Below the pieces are notes generated by a model that was given only the letters and a program-made list of their open reading frames with translations, did not search any database and was not told the origin of the DNA. A program made the position numbers and the translations under genes. This document shows positions 9,601 through 18,340 of a stretch of DNA of 64,000 bases, piece after piece (within the stretch, counting starts at the first letter, position 1; each line of letters opens with the position of its first letter). The stretch comes from Lysobacterales bacterium (lineage in GTDB: Bacteria; Pseudomonadota; Gammaproteobacteria; Xanthomonadales; SZUA-5), in assembly GCA_022841325.1 (NCBI GenBank), contig JALHRS010000011.1, positions 44,791-108,790 on the forward strand. The letters are read 5' to 3'.

Positions 9601-10115
9601 ATCAACAGTGCGTAGAGCACGCTGTCGATCAATTCACCATCCTTGCAGACACTGGCCCGCAGCAAGCCCTCGCGCTCGAATCCGAGCTTTTCCAGCACCC
9701 GCATGGATGCCGGATTCCAGGCAAATACCGGCGCCTCCAGCCGCGCAAATTCGCGGCTGAGCCGGAGCTGGGCCACCAGGGCGCGACCCGCGGCGGTGAC
9801 GATTCCCTGCCCCCAGAAGGCTTCACCCAACCAGTAGCCGAATTTTCCGGTGCGCTGGTACACACCCTCACCGGCGATCACGCCGATGGCGCCGACCGCG
9901 CGGCCCTGCAGTTCAATCGCCAGATGCAGACTGCGCGTGGGTCGGTTGGCGTGGGCGATCCAGAAATCGGCATCGGTTTCGGTATAGGGCGAGGGGAAAG
10001 TGTCCGTCAGGTTGCGCCAGATCTTTCGATTGTTGGCCTGTTCGACCAGCGACGCCTTGTCGGCGATCTGCCAGTGGCGCAGGCGCAACCCGGGCTTGTC
10101 GGTTTCAAGGATCAT
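9585..10115 (-). CDS. GNAT acetyltransferase, RimJ/RimL type
   Basis: A 176-residue protein (start ATG 10115; a GTG at 10124 abutting the previous stop is also possible). It shows the GNAT pattern: RLRHWQIADKASL in strand 1, GYWLGEAFWGQGIVTAAGRA for the acetyl-CoA loop, and FAWNPASMRVLEKLGFEREG in motif B. This is the layout of ribosomal-protein N-acetyltransferase-like enzymes, many of which act on other small molecules. It directly follows the L7/L12-domain protein gene with a gap of under 10 bases, so the two are probably cotranscribed. Substrate unknown. Confidence 0.85.
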   Translation of the reverse strand: MILETDKPGLRLRHWQIADKASLVEQANNRKIWRNLTDTFPSPYTETDADFWIAHANRPTRSLHLAIELQGRAVGAIGVIAGEGVYQRTGKFGYWLGEAFWGQGIVTAAGRALVAQLRLSREFARLEAPVFAWNPASMRVLEKLGFEREGLLRASVCKDGELIDSVLYALLIPGEP

Positions 10116-10124
10116 GGACGCCAC

Positions 10125-10571
10125 TCACAGCGGCACCTCGGCACCCGGGCCGCGCAGCAGCGCAAAGGCAGCGACCGCGGCGAGGATGACCGCGATCAGC
10201 CACCACCAGCTGGAACTGGCCTGCGCCGTTGGGGGCGGTACCGTCGAATGTTCGGGAACTGATGGGTGCTGTGCCTCGATCCAGTCCTTGGCTTCCTTCA
10301 GGCCGAGGCCGGTATGCCCGCGCAGCAGCTTGATCGCCTCGATCTTCTGCCCGCGTTCCAGCGCAGCACGGACATCGGCCGGCATGCCCGCGTCGGAGCC
10401 CCCGGGCACGGCCGGCGCGATCTGTCCCGCTCGATATTGATCGACCACATACCTGGCTTCCGCCAGCCCGAGGCCAGTGTGTCCGCGCAGTAATTTGATG
10501 GCCTCGATGGTCTCGCCGCGCCCGATCGCTTCAAGCACGTCCGAGGGCAGAACCTCGGGGGTGATCGACAT
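10125..10571 (-). CDS. Membrane protein with two ribosomal L7/L12-like domains
   Basis: A 148-residue protein starting at ATG 10571. Two near-identical modules (IEAIKLLRGHTGLGLAEAR at about 22-40 and IEAIKLLRGHTGLGLKEAK at about 77-95) match the C-terminal domain of ribosomal protein L7/L12, which binds translation GTPases. A proline-rich linker and one transmembrane helix (about 121-139) end the protein. Such duplicated L7/L12-like domains on a membrane anchor occur in many bacteria, with unknown function. The cytosolic side should carry the repeats. Together with the acetyltransferase downstream it forms a small leftward unit. Confidence 0.75.
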   Translation of the reverse strand: MSITPEVLPSDVLEAIGRGETIEAIKLLRGHTGLGLAEARYVVDQYRAGQIAPAVPGGSDAGMPADVRAALERGQKIEAIKLLRGHTGLGLKEAKDWIEAQHPSVPEHSTVPPPTAQASSSWWWLIAVILAAVAAFALLRGPGAEVPL

Positions 10572-10655
10572 GGCCAACCTTCCTCGTGCGGTGGAATGGC
10601 TCAATCCTGCGCCGCGCCCACGATCAAGTGAAGTGCCTGCGCGGGAGCAAGGCGC

Positions 10656-11039
10656 TCAGATCGGACGCAGTTGCTGTTCCAGCGTTCGCGTGTACTCGGT
10701 CTGCTCATCACCGGTGTGTCGGGTCGATTTGCGCTCGATCAGCATGATCAGGCATTCCTCGTCCGCGACCGGATTGTGGCGTACGCCCTTGGGTACCACG
10801 TACATCTGCCCGGGGCCCAGATCGACCGTCTGCGCTTCCATCTCGATCCGGAACTGGCCTCTGAGCACGTAGAACAGTTCGTCTTCGTCGGTGTGCGCGT
10901 GCCAGCCCAGCGTACCTTGCACCTTGGCCACCTTGACGTAGTTGTCGTCCAGCTCCGCCACCACCCGCGGCGACCACCTTTCCTCCAGCGCCGCCGCGAT
11001 CTGTTCCGGTGCCAGCACCTGGTCGTGGCCGCGGCTCAC
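10656..11039 (-). CDS. Cupin-domain protein
   Basis: A 127-residue single-domain cupin. Motif 1 is GWHAHTDEDELFYVLRGQF (HxH...E...), and motif 2 is GQMYVVPKGVRHNP, giving the usual 2His-Glu-His metal site. The start is GTG 11039, which overlaps the stop of the upstream exported-protein gene (GTGA), so the two are translationally coupled. Small cupins of this kind may be isomerases, dioxygenases or metal-binding sensors; the sequence does not tell which. Cytoplasmic. Confidence 0.8.
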   Translation of the reverse strand: MSRGHDQVLAPEQIAAALEERWSPRVVAELDDNYVKVAKVQGTLGWHAHTDEDELFYVLRGQFRIEMEAQTVDLGPGQMYVVPKGVRHNPVADEECLIMLIERKSTRHTGDEQTEYTRTLEQQLRPI

Positions 11040-11488
11040 GAGCAGTTCTCCTCGACGCTGCGCCAGACCACCGGATCCCAGAAATCATTCGGCGCCTTGG
11101 CGCTGATCCGGTCCGGATACAGGCGCGCGCTGATCTGGTGGTTGGTATTGGCCTGCACCTCGACCTCGATGATCTTGTAGACCAGCGGCACGGCCTTGTT
11201 GCCGAGTTTGCGCAGCTTGGTATAGCCGCGTGGGGTATCGGCGACCCGCTCCTGGATGGCGATGGCGTGCCTGCCCACCGGCAGGCGATAGCGGTTCAGC
11301 GCCCGCTTGGGCAGATCCTCGCCATCGATGCGGCGGATGTCGGCCGGGTAGAGATCCTCCGAGAGCGGCGGCTTGGCCGGCGCACTGACATAGCCACAGG
11401 CTTCGGTTTCAGCCAGCGCTGGCCAGACCAGCACCATCAACAGGCAGGCCAGTCCGGCGCGCGCGCAGTATCCGGGAAACAGGACCAT
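11036..11488 (-). CDS. Exported protein of unknown function
   Basis: A 150-residue protein with a signal peptide (ARAGLACLLMVLVWPALA-ETEA). The mature part is beta-rich (YRLPVGRHAIAIQERV, then YKIIEVEVQANTNHQISARL), resembling small periplasmic proteins that mount a PEGA-like beta domain. Two Cys could pair. Its 3' end overlaps the cupin gene by four bases. I do not recognise the family; the coupling with a cupin is the only context clue. Confidence 0.6.
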   Translation of the reverse strand: MVLFPGYCARAGLACLLMVLVWPALAETEACGYVSAPAKPPLSEDLYPADIRRIDGEDLPKRALNRYRLPVGRHAIAIQERVADTPRGYTKLRKLGNKAVPLVYKIIEVEVQANTNHQISARLYPDRISAKAPNDFWDPVVWRSVEENCS

Positions 11489-11566
11489 GGAAATCCTTGC
11501 AGAGGTGTAGACCTGCCCATCTTAGCCGGCATGGCTCGGCAAGGCTCGCCGCGTCTGCGCCAGATG

Positions 11567-11968
11567 CTACTGACCGCGGAAGGCCAGGGTCTGCTTCAGG
11601 GTGTCGGCCCGGTGTCGGAAGCGGTGGACCTGACCGGCGTCGTTGAAGCGCCAGACATGCACCTCGTCGAACTCCTGTACCCGCTTGGCGGTGGCGACCA
11701 CGGTGAAATCGATATCGATGACGCCGACCACCAACTGATCACCCTGCAGCACCGCCTTGGGGACAAAGCTGTGGATCTGCATCGCGCTGAGGCCAGCGAA
11801 GAACTCAGCCACGCCGTCGCGGCCGCGACGGGTCTGCAGCCAGCTGACCTCGGTAGGGCCGTTGTCGTATTCCCACTCCACGTCATCGGCCACCGGGGCC
11901 AGGATGGTGGGAATATCGCCGCGCGCAAAGGCGGCATAGATTTCGTGCACGGTGTCGGCATTGCTCAT
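11567..11968 (-). CDS. SnoaL-like / NTF2-fold protein
   Basis: A 133-residue protein from ATG 11968. The start TVHEIYAAFARGDIPTILAP, the VEWEYD strand, and the closing VHVWRFNDAGQVHRFRHRAD are diagnostic of the NTF2-like SnoaL fold used by ketosteroid-isomerase-like and polyketide-cyclase-like enzymes and by small ligand-binding proteins. Cytoplasmic. Isolated between the exported-protein gene and the repeat-rich gap before the efflux operon, so no pathway can be given. Confidence 0.85.
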   Translation of the reverse strand: MSNADTVHEIYAAFARGDIPTILAPVADDVEWEYDNGPTEVSWLQTRRGRDGVAEFFAGLSAMQIHSFVPKAVLQGDQLVVGVIDIDFTVVATAKRVQEFDEVHVWRFNDAGQVHRFRHRADTLKQTLAFRGQ

Positions 11969-12125
11969 GATCAGGCTCCGGTCTGGGGTCGGAAGAGAGA
12001 GCAATCCAAGGTGATGCCCTCCTGTGCAATACGCGTGAAGGCGGCGATTGGATGCAGGCAATGTGCGTACCGGCATTGGGGCCGGGATCAGGCCTTGTGG
12101 GTCCGGTTTCTGTAGGTCCAGGTCT

Positions 12126-12195
12126 TGTAGGTCCAGACTTGTCTGGATGCTTTCGCTTCGGGAGGGCAGAAGCGTCCAGACAAGTCTGGACCTAC
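12126..12195. repeat. Palindromic element gtaggtccagacttgtctgga, copy 1
   Basis: Left arm at 12126-12147 and right arm at 12174-12195 are exact inverted repeats of 22 bases around a ~26-base centre. The same family occurs at 19416-19496 (complete) and 27746-27767 (left arm with a decayed right arm). The transcribed form would make a very stable hairpin. Confidence 0.85.
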
Positions 12196-12235
12196 AGATC
12201 CCTCAGATCCGGGGCAAAAGCGGTCTAGCCTTTCC

Positions 12236-12298
12236 CGTGCCCCGTGCCCCGTGCCCCGTGCCCCGTGCCCCGTGCCCCGTGCCCCGTGCCCCGTGCCT
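12236..12298. repeat. 7-bp tandem repeat (ccccgtg)n
   Basis: About eight copies of the heptamer ccccgtg, directly abutting the 3' end of the RND pump gene on the complementary strand. One of several unrelated heptamer arrays in the chromosomal part of the window. Copy number could vary by slippage. Confidence 0.9.
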
Positions 12299-15200
12299 CA
12301 GGCCAGCGCCGGCTTCATCGCTGCCTCCGGGGCGCAGGCGCAGCTGGCATCCAGCGTCGGCGGCAGCAGCTTGTACATCACCGGCGTCACCAGACGCGCC
12401 AGCAGGGTCGACGAGATCAAGCCACCGATGATCACCCAGGCCATGGGCGAGTACATGCCGACCTGCTGCACGGCCAGTGGCAGCAGTCCGCCGATGGCCG
12501 TGGCGCTGGTCAGCAATATCGGCAGGAAGCGCACTTCACCGGCACGTTCGACGGCCTCGTCGATGCTCAAGCCGTCTTCGCGCAGCTGGTTGGTGAAATC
12601 GACCAGCAGGATGGAGTTCTTGATCTCGATGCCGATCAGGGCGATGAAGCCGATCATGGCGGTGAAGGACAGGCTGTAGCCGGTCAGGAACAGCGCCACC
12701 AGTCCGCCAAGCACGCCCAGCGGGATTACCGTGGCCACGATCAGGGTCGAGCGGAAGCTGCCGAATTCCAGCACCAGCACGGCCAGGATGCCGAATACCG
12801 CCAGCAGCATCGCTGCCCCCAGACCGGCAAAGCTCTCGGCCCGGCTCTCGACTTCGCCGGCGGCTTCGAAGCGATAGCCGCGCGGCCAGCTCATCGCTTC
12901 CAGGCGCTTGATGACCTCGGTGGTGACCTTGCCGGTGTTGTAGCCGGTTTCGGTGAAGGCACTGATGATGACGGTGCGTTCGCGGTTGTAGCGCTGGATC
13001 TGCGGTGGCGAACGCTCGAACTCCAGTTTGGCCAGCTGCGAGGCGGGCAGCAGCGCACCGCTCAGGGAGGGCACGCGCACCTGATCGAGCTGCTCCAGCG
13101 TCGGCCGACCATCGATGGCGCTGCGCACGACGATGTCGTAGCTCTCGCCGGAATCATCGCGGTAGTCGCCGGCATCGACGCCGCTGACCGCCAAGCGCAC
13201 GGCGCGGTCGAACTCGACGCTGGGCACGCCCAGCAGCGCGGCTTTTTCCGAATCCAGATTGAGCTTGAGATCGGTGCGGTCCAGGCGCAGCGGATTGTCG
13301 ACATCGCGGGTGCCCGGCACGGCCGAGATGATGCCCTCGACTTCGGCCGCCAGATCCTTGAGCGGCCCAAGTTCGCTGCCGAGCACGCGGATGGCGATGG
13401 GCGCATCGATCGGCGGTCCGTTCTCGAATTCCTTGATGACGATGTGCGCGTTCGCATAGCTGCGCAGCTGGCCGCGCAGACGATCGATGAAAGCCGGCGT
13501 CTGGTCGGGATCGTAGTGCTTCACCTGCACGTAGACCTCGGCCAGGTTCGAGGACTGCTCGGCCGGGATGATGTTGTAGTAGATCTTGGGATTGCCCTTG
13601 CCGAGATTGCTGAACCAGAAATCGATCTCCTCGTGACTGTCCAGCTCATCCTCGACAAAACGCAGGGCGCGGTCGGTCTCGCTGAGGCTGGCGCCATGCG
13701 GGGCGGTGATCGTGATCAGGAACTGCGGCGTGTCGGCCTTGGGAAACAGGCTGAAACCCACCACCGGCACCAGTGCCAGCGAGGCCACGAACAGCCCCAG
13801 TGAGGCGGCGACGGTGGTCTTCGGGCGCGCCAGCGCAAAATGCAGCAGCGGCCGATAGAAGCGATGGATGCCGGCCATCACCGCCTGGAGGACGCGATTG
13901 CCTTCGGCCGGTTCGTTGCGTGGCAGGATGCGGCTGGCGAGGAAGGGAATGATGGTGATGGCGACGATCAGCGAGGCGATCACCGTGAACACCACCGCCA
14001 TCGGCAGCACCCGGATGAACTGACCGGCGGTGCCGGGCAGCGCCAGCAGCGGCAGGAAGGCAAACAGCAGGGTGCCGGTGCAGCCGAGGATGGCCACGAA
14101 AATCTGTTGGGTGGCCTTCACCGCCGCTTCCTCGCGACTGTGGCCCTCGCGCAGGAAGCGGGCAATGTTCTCGACCACGACGATGGAGTCATCGACCAGC
14201 AGACCCAGCGCCACCACGAAGCCAGCGATCGACAGCTGATTCAGCGAATAACCGATCGCATAGAGCCCGGCCAGACCCATGGCCAGCGACAGCGGAATCG
14301 AGATCATCACCAGACTGGCGGCGCGCAGGCCCAGCGGCAGCAGGGTGATGGCCACCAGACCAATGGCGATGGCGAAGTCCAGCCCGAGCCGGTCGAGGCG
14401 GTGGCCGACATTGGCGCTTTGCTTGAAGCCGCGTTCCAGCGTCACCCGTGCCGGCAGGCCCTCCTCGAAGCGATCCAGCGCCGCATCGATGCGCTGCTGC
14501 ATGTCGAAGATGTTGACGCCGTCCTTCTGGTTGGCGGTGACGAACACCGCGCGCTGGCCGGAGTAGCGTCCGAGATAGCGCTGTTCGGCGCTATCCCAGC
14601 TGACCTCGGCGACATCGCGCACGCGCACGGTGCGGCCATCGCTGGCGCTGACCACGGTGGCGCGCACCTGATCGAGCGAGGTGTAGGCGCCGGAGGTCTT
14701 CAGCGAGAAGCTGCGGGCGCCGACGTCGATGCTGCCGGCCGGAATATTGGCGTTGTCGCTCTGCACCGCCTGCACCACCTGACCCGGGGTCAGGCCGAGT
14801 TCGGCCAGGCGTTTCAGGTCCACCGCCACGCGTAGTTCGCGATCGGGATAGGCCCAGGATTCGGCCGTGCGGATGCCCGGCAGGGTTTTCAGCGAGTCCT
14901 TCAGCGTGCGCGCCAGATCTTCCAGCTCGGCGTAGGGCGCGTCCTCGCTGACCAGCGCCATCTGCACGATGTTGACCAGACCCGGATTGACCTTGCGGAT
15001 ATCGAGCTTGACGATTTCGGCCGGCAGATCCGGGCGCAGCGCGTTGATCTCGCGCACGATCTCCTCGTACTTGCGCTCGACATCGACGCCGGCGACGAAT
15101 TCGGGGATCACCACCGCCAGCCCATCCGAGCTGGTCGAATCGATGCGCTTGATGTCATCGAGCTCAGCCAGCCGATCCTCGATCGGCTTGCTGATCAGCC

Positions 15201-15381
15201 GCTCCATTTCCACCGGATCACCACCCGGCAGAATCGCCGAGATCACGAAGGCCGGGATCGGAAAGTAGGGATCCTCCGAACGCGCGATGCTGTTGAAGGC
15301 GTACACCCCGAGCGCGATCAAGCCGAGAAAGGCGACCAGCGTGAACGGGTAACGCTTGATGGGGAATTCGAGGAAGGTCAT
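12298..15381 (-). CDS. RND-family efflux pump, inner membrane component
   Basis: A 1027-residue protein of the size and plan of HAE/AcrB-type transporters. The start MTFLEFPIKRYPFTLVAFLG begins directly with the first transmembrane helix, which is why ATG 15381 is chosen over an upstream Met. The transmembrane-4 signature GLLVDDSIVVVENIARFLR (around residue 390-408) carries the paired Asp of the proton relay. Large periplasmic loops follow TM1 and TM7. It forms a tripartite system with the adaptor (15637-16683) and the outer membrane channel (16853-18274), read in the order channel-adaptor-pump, all leftward. Probably controlled by the TetR regulator at 18511. Exported compounds unknown. Confidence 0.92.
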   Translation of the reverse strand: MTFLEFPIKRYPFTLVAFLGLIALGVYAFNSIARSEDPYFPIPAFVISAILPGGDPVEMERLISKPIEDRLAELDDIKRIDSTSSDGLAVVIPEFVAGVDVERKYEEIVREINALRPDLPAEIVKLDIRKVNPGLVNIVQMALVSEDAPYAELEDLARTLKDSLKTLPGIRTAESWAYPDRELRVAVDLKRLAELGLTPGQVVQAVQSDNANIPAGSIDVGARSFSLKTSGAYTSLDQVRATVVSASDGRTVRVRDVAEVSWDSAEQRYLGRYSGQRAVFVTANQKDGVNIFDMQQRIDAALDRFEEGLPARVTLERGFKQSANVGHRLDRLGLDFAIAIGLVAITLLPLGLRAASLVMISIPLSLAMGLAGLYAIGYSLNQLSIAGFVVALGLLVDDSIVVVENIARFLREGHSREEAAVKATQQIFVAILGCTGTLLFAFLPLLALPGTAGQFIRVLPMAVVFTVIASLIVAITIIPFLASRILPRNEPAEGNRVLQAVMAGIHRFYRPLLHFALARPKTTVAASLGLFVASLALVPVVGFSLFPKADTPQFLITITAPHGASLSETDRALRFVEDELDSHEEIDFWFSNLGKGNPKIYYNIIPAEQSSNLAEVYVQVKHYDPDQTPAFIDRLRGQLRSYANAHIVIKEFENGPPIDAPIAIRVLGSELGPLKDLAAEVEGIISAVPGTRDVDNPLRLDRTDLKLNLDSEKAALLGVPSVEFDRAVRLAVSGVDAGDYRDDSGESYDIVVRSAIDGRPTLEQLDQVRVPSLSGALLPASQLAKLEFERSPPQIQRYNRERTVIISAFTETGYNTGKVTTEVIKRLEAMSWPRGYRFEAAGEVESRAESFAGLGAAMLLAVFGILAVLVLEFGSFRSTLIVATVIPLGVLGGLVALFLTGYSLSFTAMIGFIALIGIEIKNSILLVDFTNQLREDGLSIDEAVERAGEVRFLPILLTSATAIGGLLPLAVQQVGMYSPMAWVIIGGLISSTLLARLVTPVMYKLLPPTLDASCACAPEAAMKPALA

Positions 15382-15462
15382 GGGCGGTGGCTCGGCATGT
15401 CGATGTGGTCTTGTAGGTCCTTCGGCCGCGTGGCGGACCAGGCGACGACGGGGCCGGGTAAA

Positions 15463-15482
15463 ACGTGAAACGTGAAACGTCA
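15463..15482. repeat. 7-bp tandem repeat (gtgaaac)n, short
   Basis: About two and a half copies of gtgaaac (aaaacgtgaaacgtgaaacg) between the adaptor and pump genes. A related short array (gtgaaaagtgaaac) lies at 25695-25710. Confidence 0.6.
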
Positions 15483-15526
15483 ATCTCGGAGCGGCAATGC
15501 GGCGTCACAGAGGCAGGAAAGCTCTT

Positions 15527-15619
15527 GTAGGTCACGTTGCCCGCGCCAGCGGGCTACGTGACGAAGCGATGCGGCATCACCGTGTCACGTAGCCCGCTGC
15601 TGCGGGCAACGTGACCTAC
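15527..15619. repeat. Large inverted repeat between adaptor and pump genes
   Basis: Arms of 36 bases at 15527-15562 and 15584-15619 (starting gtaggtcacgttgcccgc) are almost perfect reverse complements around a 21-base centre. In the transcript this would fold into a very long hairpin, 200 bases upstream of the pump start. It could reduce pump expression relative to the first two genes or protect the upstream mRNA; that effect is inferred. Confidence 0.85.
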
Positions 15620-15636
15620 GTTTGGCGATGCTGCGC

Positions 15637-16683
15637 TCATCCCTCCACCAGCCGCACGCGCTTGCCGTCGAGCACATAGGCGGCGCCATCGGTGACCACC
15701 TGGGCGCCGCTGTCTATGCCCTCGCTGAGGGCAACATCCGGTCCGTCGATGAAAGCGACCCTGACCGCACGCCTGGATACCGTCTGCGAGCTGCTGTCAT
15801 AGACAAAGACCGTGGCTGCATCGCCCTGGCCTTCGAGGATGGCGGCAATCGGGATATGCACCACTTCGGCGCTGCCGGCGCTGGCGGGAGTCAGCGCCAC
15901 GCGCGCCACCAGACCGCTGCGCAGGCGCGGGTCTGCCGTGGCCAGCGCCAGCTCGATGTCGAACATGCCGCTGCGCGGGTCAGCTGCTGCCGGCAGTTGC
16001 GTGACTTCGGCTTGCAGGGTTTCGCCCGGCAGAGCGTCGAACTGGACGCTGGCGCGATCACCCAGCGCCAGCTGCACCACATCGCGATCGGCCAGGCTGG
16101 CCTTCAGCACATAGCCGCTGGTGGCGCCGCCGAGCACCAGCACCGGCGTGCCCGGGGCCACGGTCTCGCGGGCCTGCGCCAGCTTGCGCAGCACGATCCC
16201 GTCCGAGGGCGCCGTGATCACCGCATATTCGCGATTGAAGCGCGTGGCCTTCAGCGTCTGCGCGGCAATATCGCGCTGGGTGCGCAGATCCTGCAGCGAC
16301 TCCAGCGGGATCACCTGCTCCTGATACAGGCGCTCGCCGCGGGCCAGGTCGCGCTCGGCCTTGCTCAGCAGCTGCCGGGTCTGTTCGACCTGACTGCCGA
16401 TCTCGGCCAGCTCCAGCTGCGCCAGCACCTGTCCGGCCTTGACCGGTGAGCCTTCGTCGACCGTGATGTCGGCGATCACGCCTCCAATCTTGAAGGCCAG
16501 ACGCATCTCGTCCTTGTGCGCCAGCACTGCACTGGAACGGATCACCGGGGCCGCCGGGCCCACTCTGGCAGCGGCCACGGCCACGGGAATGACCCGCTCG
16601 CTCTGGGTGTTCACGGCGCTGTCGCCGCTGGCGCAGGCGGCGATGCTCAGGCTGAGCGCGGCAATCAGGATGGTGCGGACCAT
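15637..16683 (-). CDS. RND efflux periplasmic adaptor (HlyD/AcrA type)
   Basis: A 348-residue membrane-fusion protein. ATG 16683 follows a strong ccggagg site. The N-terminus (LIAALSLSIAACASGDS) is a lipoprotein signal with lipobox Cys. A biotinyl-lipoyl-like half (ITVDEGSPVKAGQVLAQLEL) is followed by an alpha-helical hairpin (LLSKAERDLARGERLYQEQV), the second lipoyl half (AVITAPSDGIVLRKLAQARE) and beta-barrel domains. It bridges the pump and the TolC-like channel. 169 bases separate it from the channel gene, occupied by a ~60-base repeat (16745-16806). Confidence 0.9.
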   Translation of the reverse strand: MVRTILIAALSLSIAACASGDSAVNTQSERVIPVAVAAARVGPAAPVIRSSAVLAHKDEMRLAFKIGGVIADITVDEGSPVKAGQVLAQLELAEIGSQVEQTRQLLSKAERDLARGERLYQEQVIPLESLQDLRTQRDIAAQTLKATRFNREYAVITAPSDGIVLRKLAQARETVAPGTPVLVLGGATSGYVLKASLADRDVVQLALGDRASVQFDALPGETLQAEVTQLPAAADPRSGMFDIELALATADPRLRSGLVARVALTPASAGSAEVVHIPIAAILEGQGDAATVFVYDSSSQTVSRRAVRVAFIDGPDVALSEGIDSGAQVVTDGAAYVLDGKRVRLVEG

Positions 16684-16744
16684 GGAACCTCCGGAAAGTG
16701 GGGACTTGGACTTGCGGGTCGTGACACGGCTTGCTGGGGTTTTC

Positions 16745-16806
16745 GTCGCTCCCGCGAACGCGGGAGCCCAGACAACCACTGGATTCCCGCGTGCGCGGGA
16801 ATGACG
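16745..16806. repeat. Short inverted-repeat element (cgcgggaatgacg type)
   Basis: Arms cgctcccgcgaacgcgggag and ggattcccgcgtgcgcggga each contain a small palindrome and flank a 15-base centre. It has the form of a compact REP/BIME-type unit within the efflux operon, between channel and adaptor genes. Confidence 0.65.
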
Positions 16807-16852
16807 CCCTTTGAGGGACGGCCAATGGGCACGATGTTCTGCGTAGAGAGAC

Positions 16853-18274
16853 TTATCCACGGCGGTTCTCCAGCGCCAGAGCGGCGCGCAATTGGGCAAG
16901 GCTGACCAGCACGTCGAAACGGGTCAGATTGAGGTTGAGTTCGGCGCTGGTCTGGGCGCTGCGGGCATCGATGAACTCGACCTGGGCGATGGAGCCGGCA
17001 TCGCGCTTGCGGGCGGCAATGCGGAAGGCCTCGGTGGCGGCGTTCTGGCGCGCCTGTGCGGTGTCCAGCGAGGCCTGTGCGGTGCGCAGACGATCGGCCG
17101 CCTGACGCACTTCCAGACTGATCTGCTGGGCAACCTCGGCCTGCGCTATCTCGACCCGCTCGCGGCTGGCGCGCGCCGCCGAGACCCGGCTGCGGCGCTG
17201 GCCGAAATCGGCGATGCGCCAGTCCAGCACCAGCGAGGCCATGGCGAAGTTGCGGCCGCTGCCGAAGCCGTAGTCCTCACCCTGTATGCCGGCGTCCAGC
17301 GCGAAGGCCAAGGTCGGCAGATAGCTGGCGCGCTCGGCCTCGACCGCCGCCTGGGCGGCACGCGATTGCGCTTCCAGCTGCCGCAGTTCGAAGCGCGCAC
17401 CTTTTGCCTGCGTTTCCAGGCGCGCATCGTCATCGATGGCCTCGGCGCCGAGTGCCGCCAGCTGCTGGCGCACATGAGCCAGCGGCTCGGGCGCGGCGGC
17501 GCTGGCCACGTCCGCATCCAGCGGCCGGTTCAACAGGAAGTTCAGATAGTTTCGGGCCAGTGTCTGGCGATTGCCGGCATCCAGCAGTTGTTGCTCGACC
17601 GCCAGCTTCTCGGCCTCGGCGCGCAGCACCTGATCACGGGTGATCTTGCCGTTGTCGAAGAGCACGCGATTGACCCGCAGATTCTCGATCAGCAGATCGC
17701 GGCTGGATTCGACGATCTTGATGGCCTCGCCGGCGCGCAGGAAATCCAGATAGGCGACTTCGATATCGCGTTCCAGCGAGCGCTCGTAGGCGGCACGCGC
17801 TGCATCGCTGGCGGCGACCGTGGCTGCGGCGGCATCGATGCCGGCAGCAATGGCCGGCGCGTACAGCGGCTGCGTCAAGCTGAGCCGGGTGTCCTGCTCG
17901 CGCTCGCGCAGGAAGCGGATTTCCTGGTTGGCGATGGTGCCGAAACGCGGCGGCTGGCCCTGCGCCTGCAGCAACTCGTTGAGCGTCTGATAGGCCGGAT
18001 TGACCAGATCCCCGACCGGCAGCGACTGCGTACGCCCGCCGTCGGCGTGGCTGTACCGTGCCGACAGCGCGAGCGTCGGCCTATAGCGGGCCCGCGCCTC
18101 ATCCAGCTGCGCCTGGGCCCGACGCACATCAGTGCCGGCCGCCTGCAGCGCCAGATTCGAGGCGCGACCGGCATCGATCAGCTGCGCCACCTGCGCGCTG
18201 TAGTCGCTCTGCGCCAGCGCCGGCGACATCAGTGCCGCCAGCAGTATCGTCAGCATCCATTGTCGCGTGGTCAT
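16853..18274 (-). CDS. TolC-family outer membrane efflux channel
   Basis: A 473-residue protein beginning MTTRQWMLTILLAALMSPALAQ, a signal peptide. It has the internal duplication of the outer membrane efflux protein family: two sets of long helices with the pattern ALSARYSHADGG, TRLSLTQPLYAPAIAAGID, then LALDAGIQGEDYGFG and LVLDWRIADFGQRRSRVSAA. It forms the outer membrane exit duct for the adaptor and pump encoded downstream. First gene of the efflux operon; a TetR-type palindrome lies 25 bases upstream of its start. Confidence 0.9.
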   Translation of the reverse strand: MTTRQWMLTILLAALMSPALAQSDYSAQVAQLIDAGRASNLALQAAGTDVRRAQAQLDEARARYRPTLALSARYSHADGGRTQSLPVGDLVNPAYQTLNELLQAQGQPPRFGTIANQEIRFLREREQDTRLSLTQPLYAPAIAAGIDAAAATVAASDAARAAYERSLERDIEVAYLDFLRAGEAIKIVESSRDLLIENLRVNRVLFDNGKITRDQVLRAEAEKLAVEQQLLDAGNRQTLARNYLNFLLNRPLDADVASAAAPEPLAHVRQQLAALGAEAIDDDARLETQAKGARFELRQLEAQSRAAQAAVEAERASYLPTLAFALDAGIQGEDYGFGSGRNFAMASLVLDWRIADFGQRRSRVSAARASRERVEIAQAEVAQQISLEVRQAADRLRTAQASLDTAQARQNAATEAFRIAARKRDAGSIAQVEFIDARSAQTSAELNLNLTRFDVLVSLAQLRAALALENRRG

Positions 18275-18298
18275 GGGTTGGTAAGCCGTTGAGTGGTT

Positions 18299-18310
18299 AG
18301 ACACGTGTCA
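18299..18310. promoter_or_regulatory. Putative TetR operator in front of the efflux operon
   Basis: agacacgtgtca is a palindrome built from half-site GACAC. A matching site (tgacaccgtgtca) lies just upstream of the tetR gene at 19182-19194. Similar half-sites at both regulator and target, and nowhere else that I noticed nearby, suggest autoregulation and operon control. The two sites differ by one base in spacing. Confidence 0.6.
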
Positions 18311-18340
18311 AAATCGAGTCAAAAAAAGGGGGGCAGAAGC

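Noticed and set aside
12236..12298. CRISPR-like array
   Set aside because: Units of 7 bases without spacers; a simple tandem repeat. No cas genes in the window.
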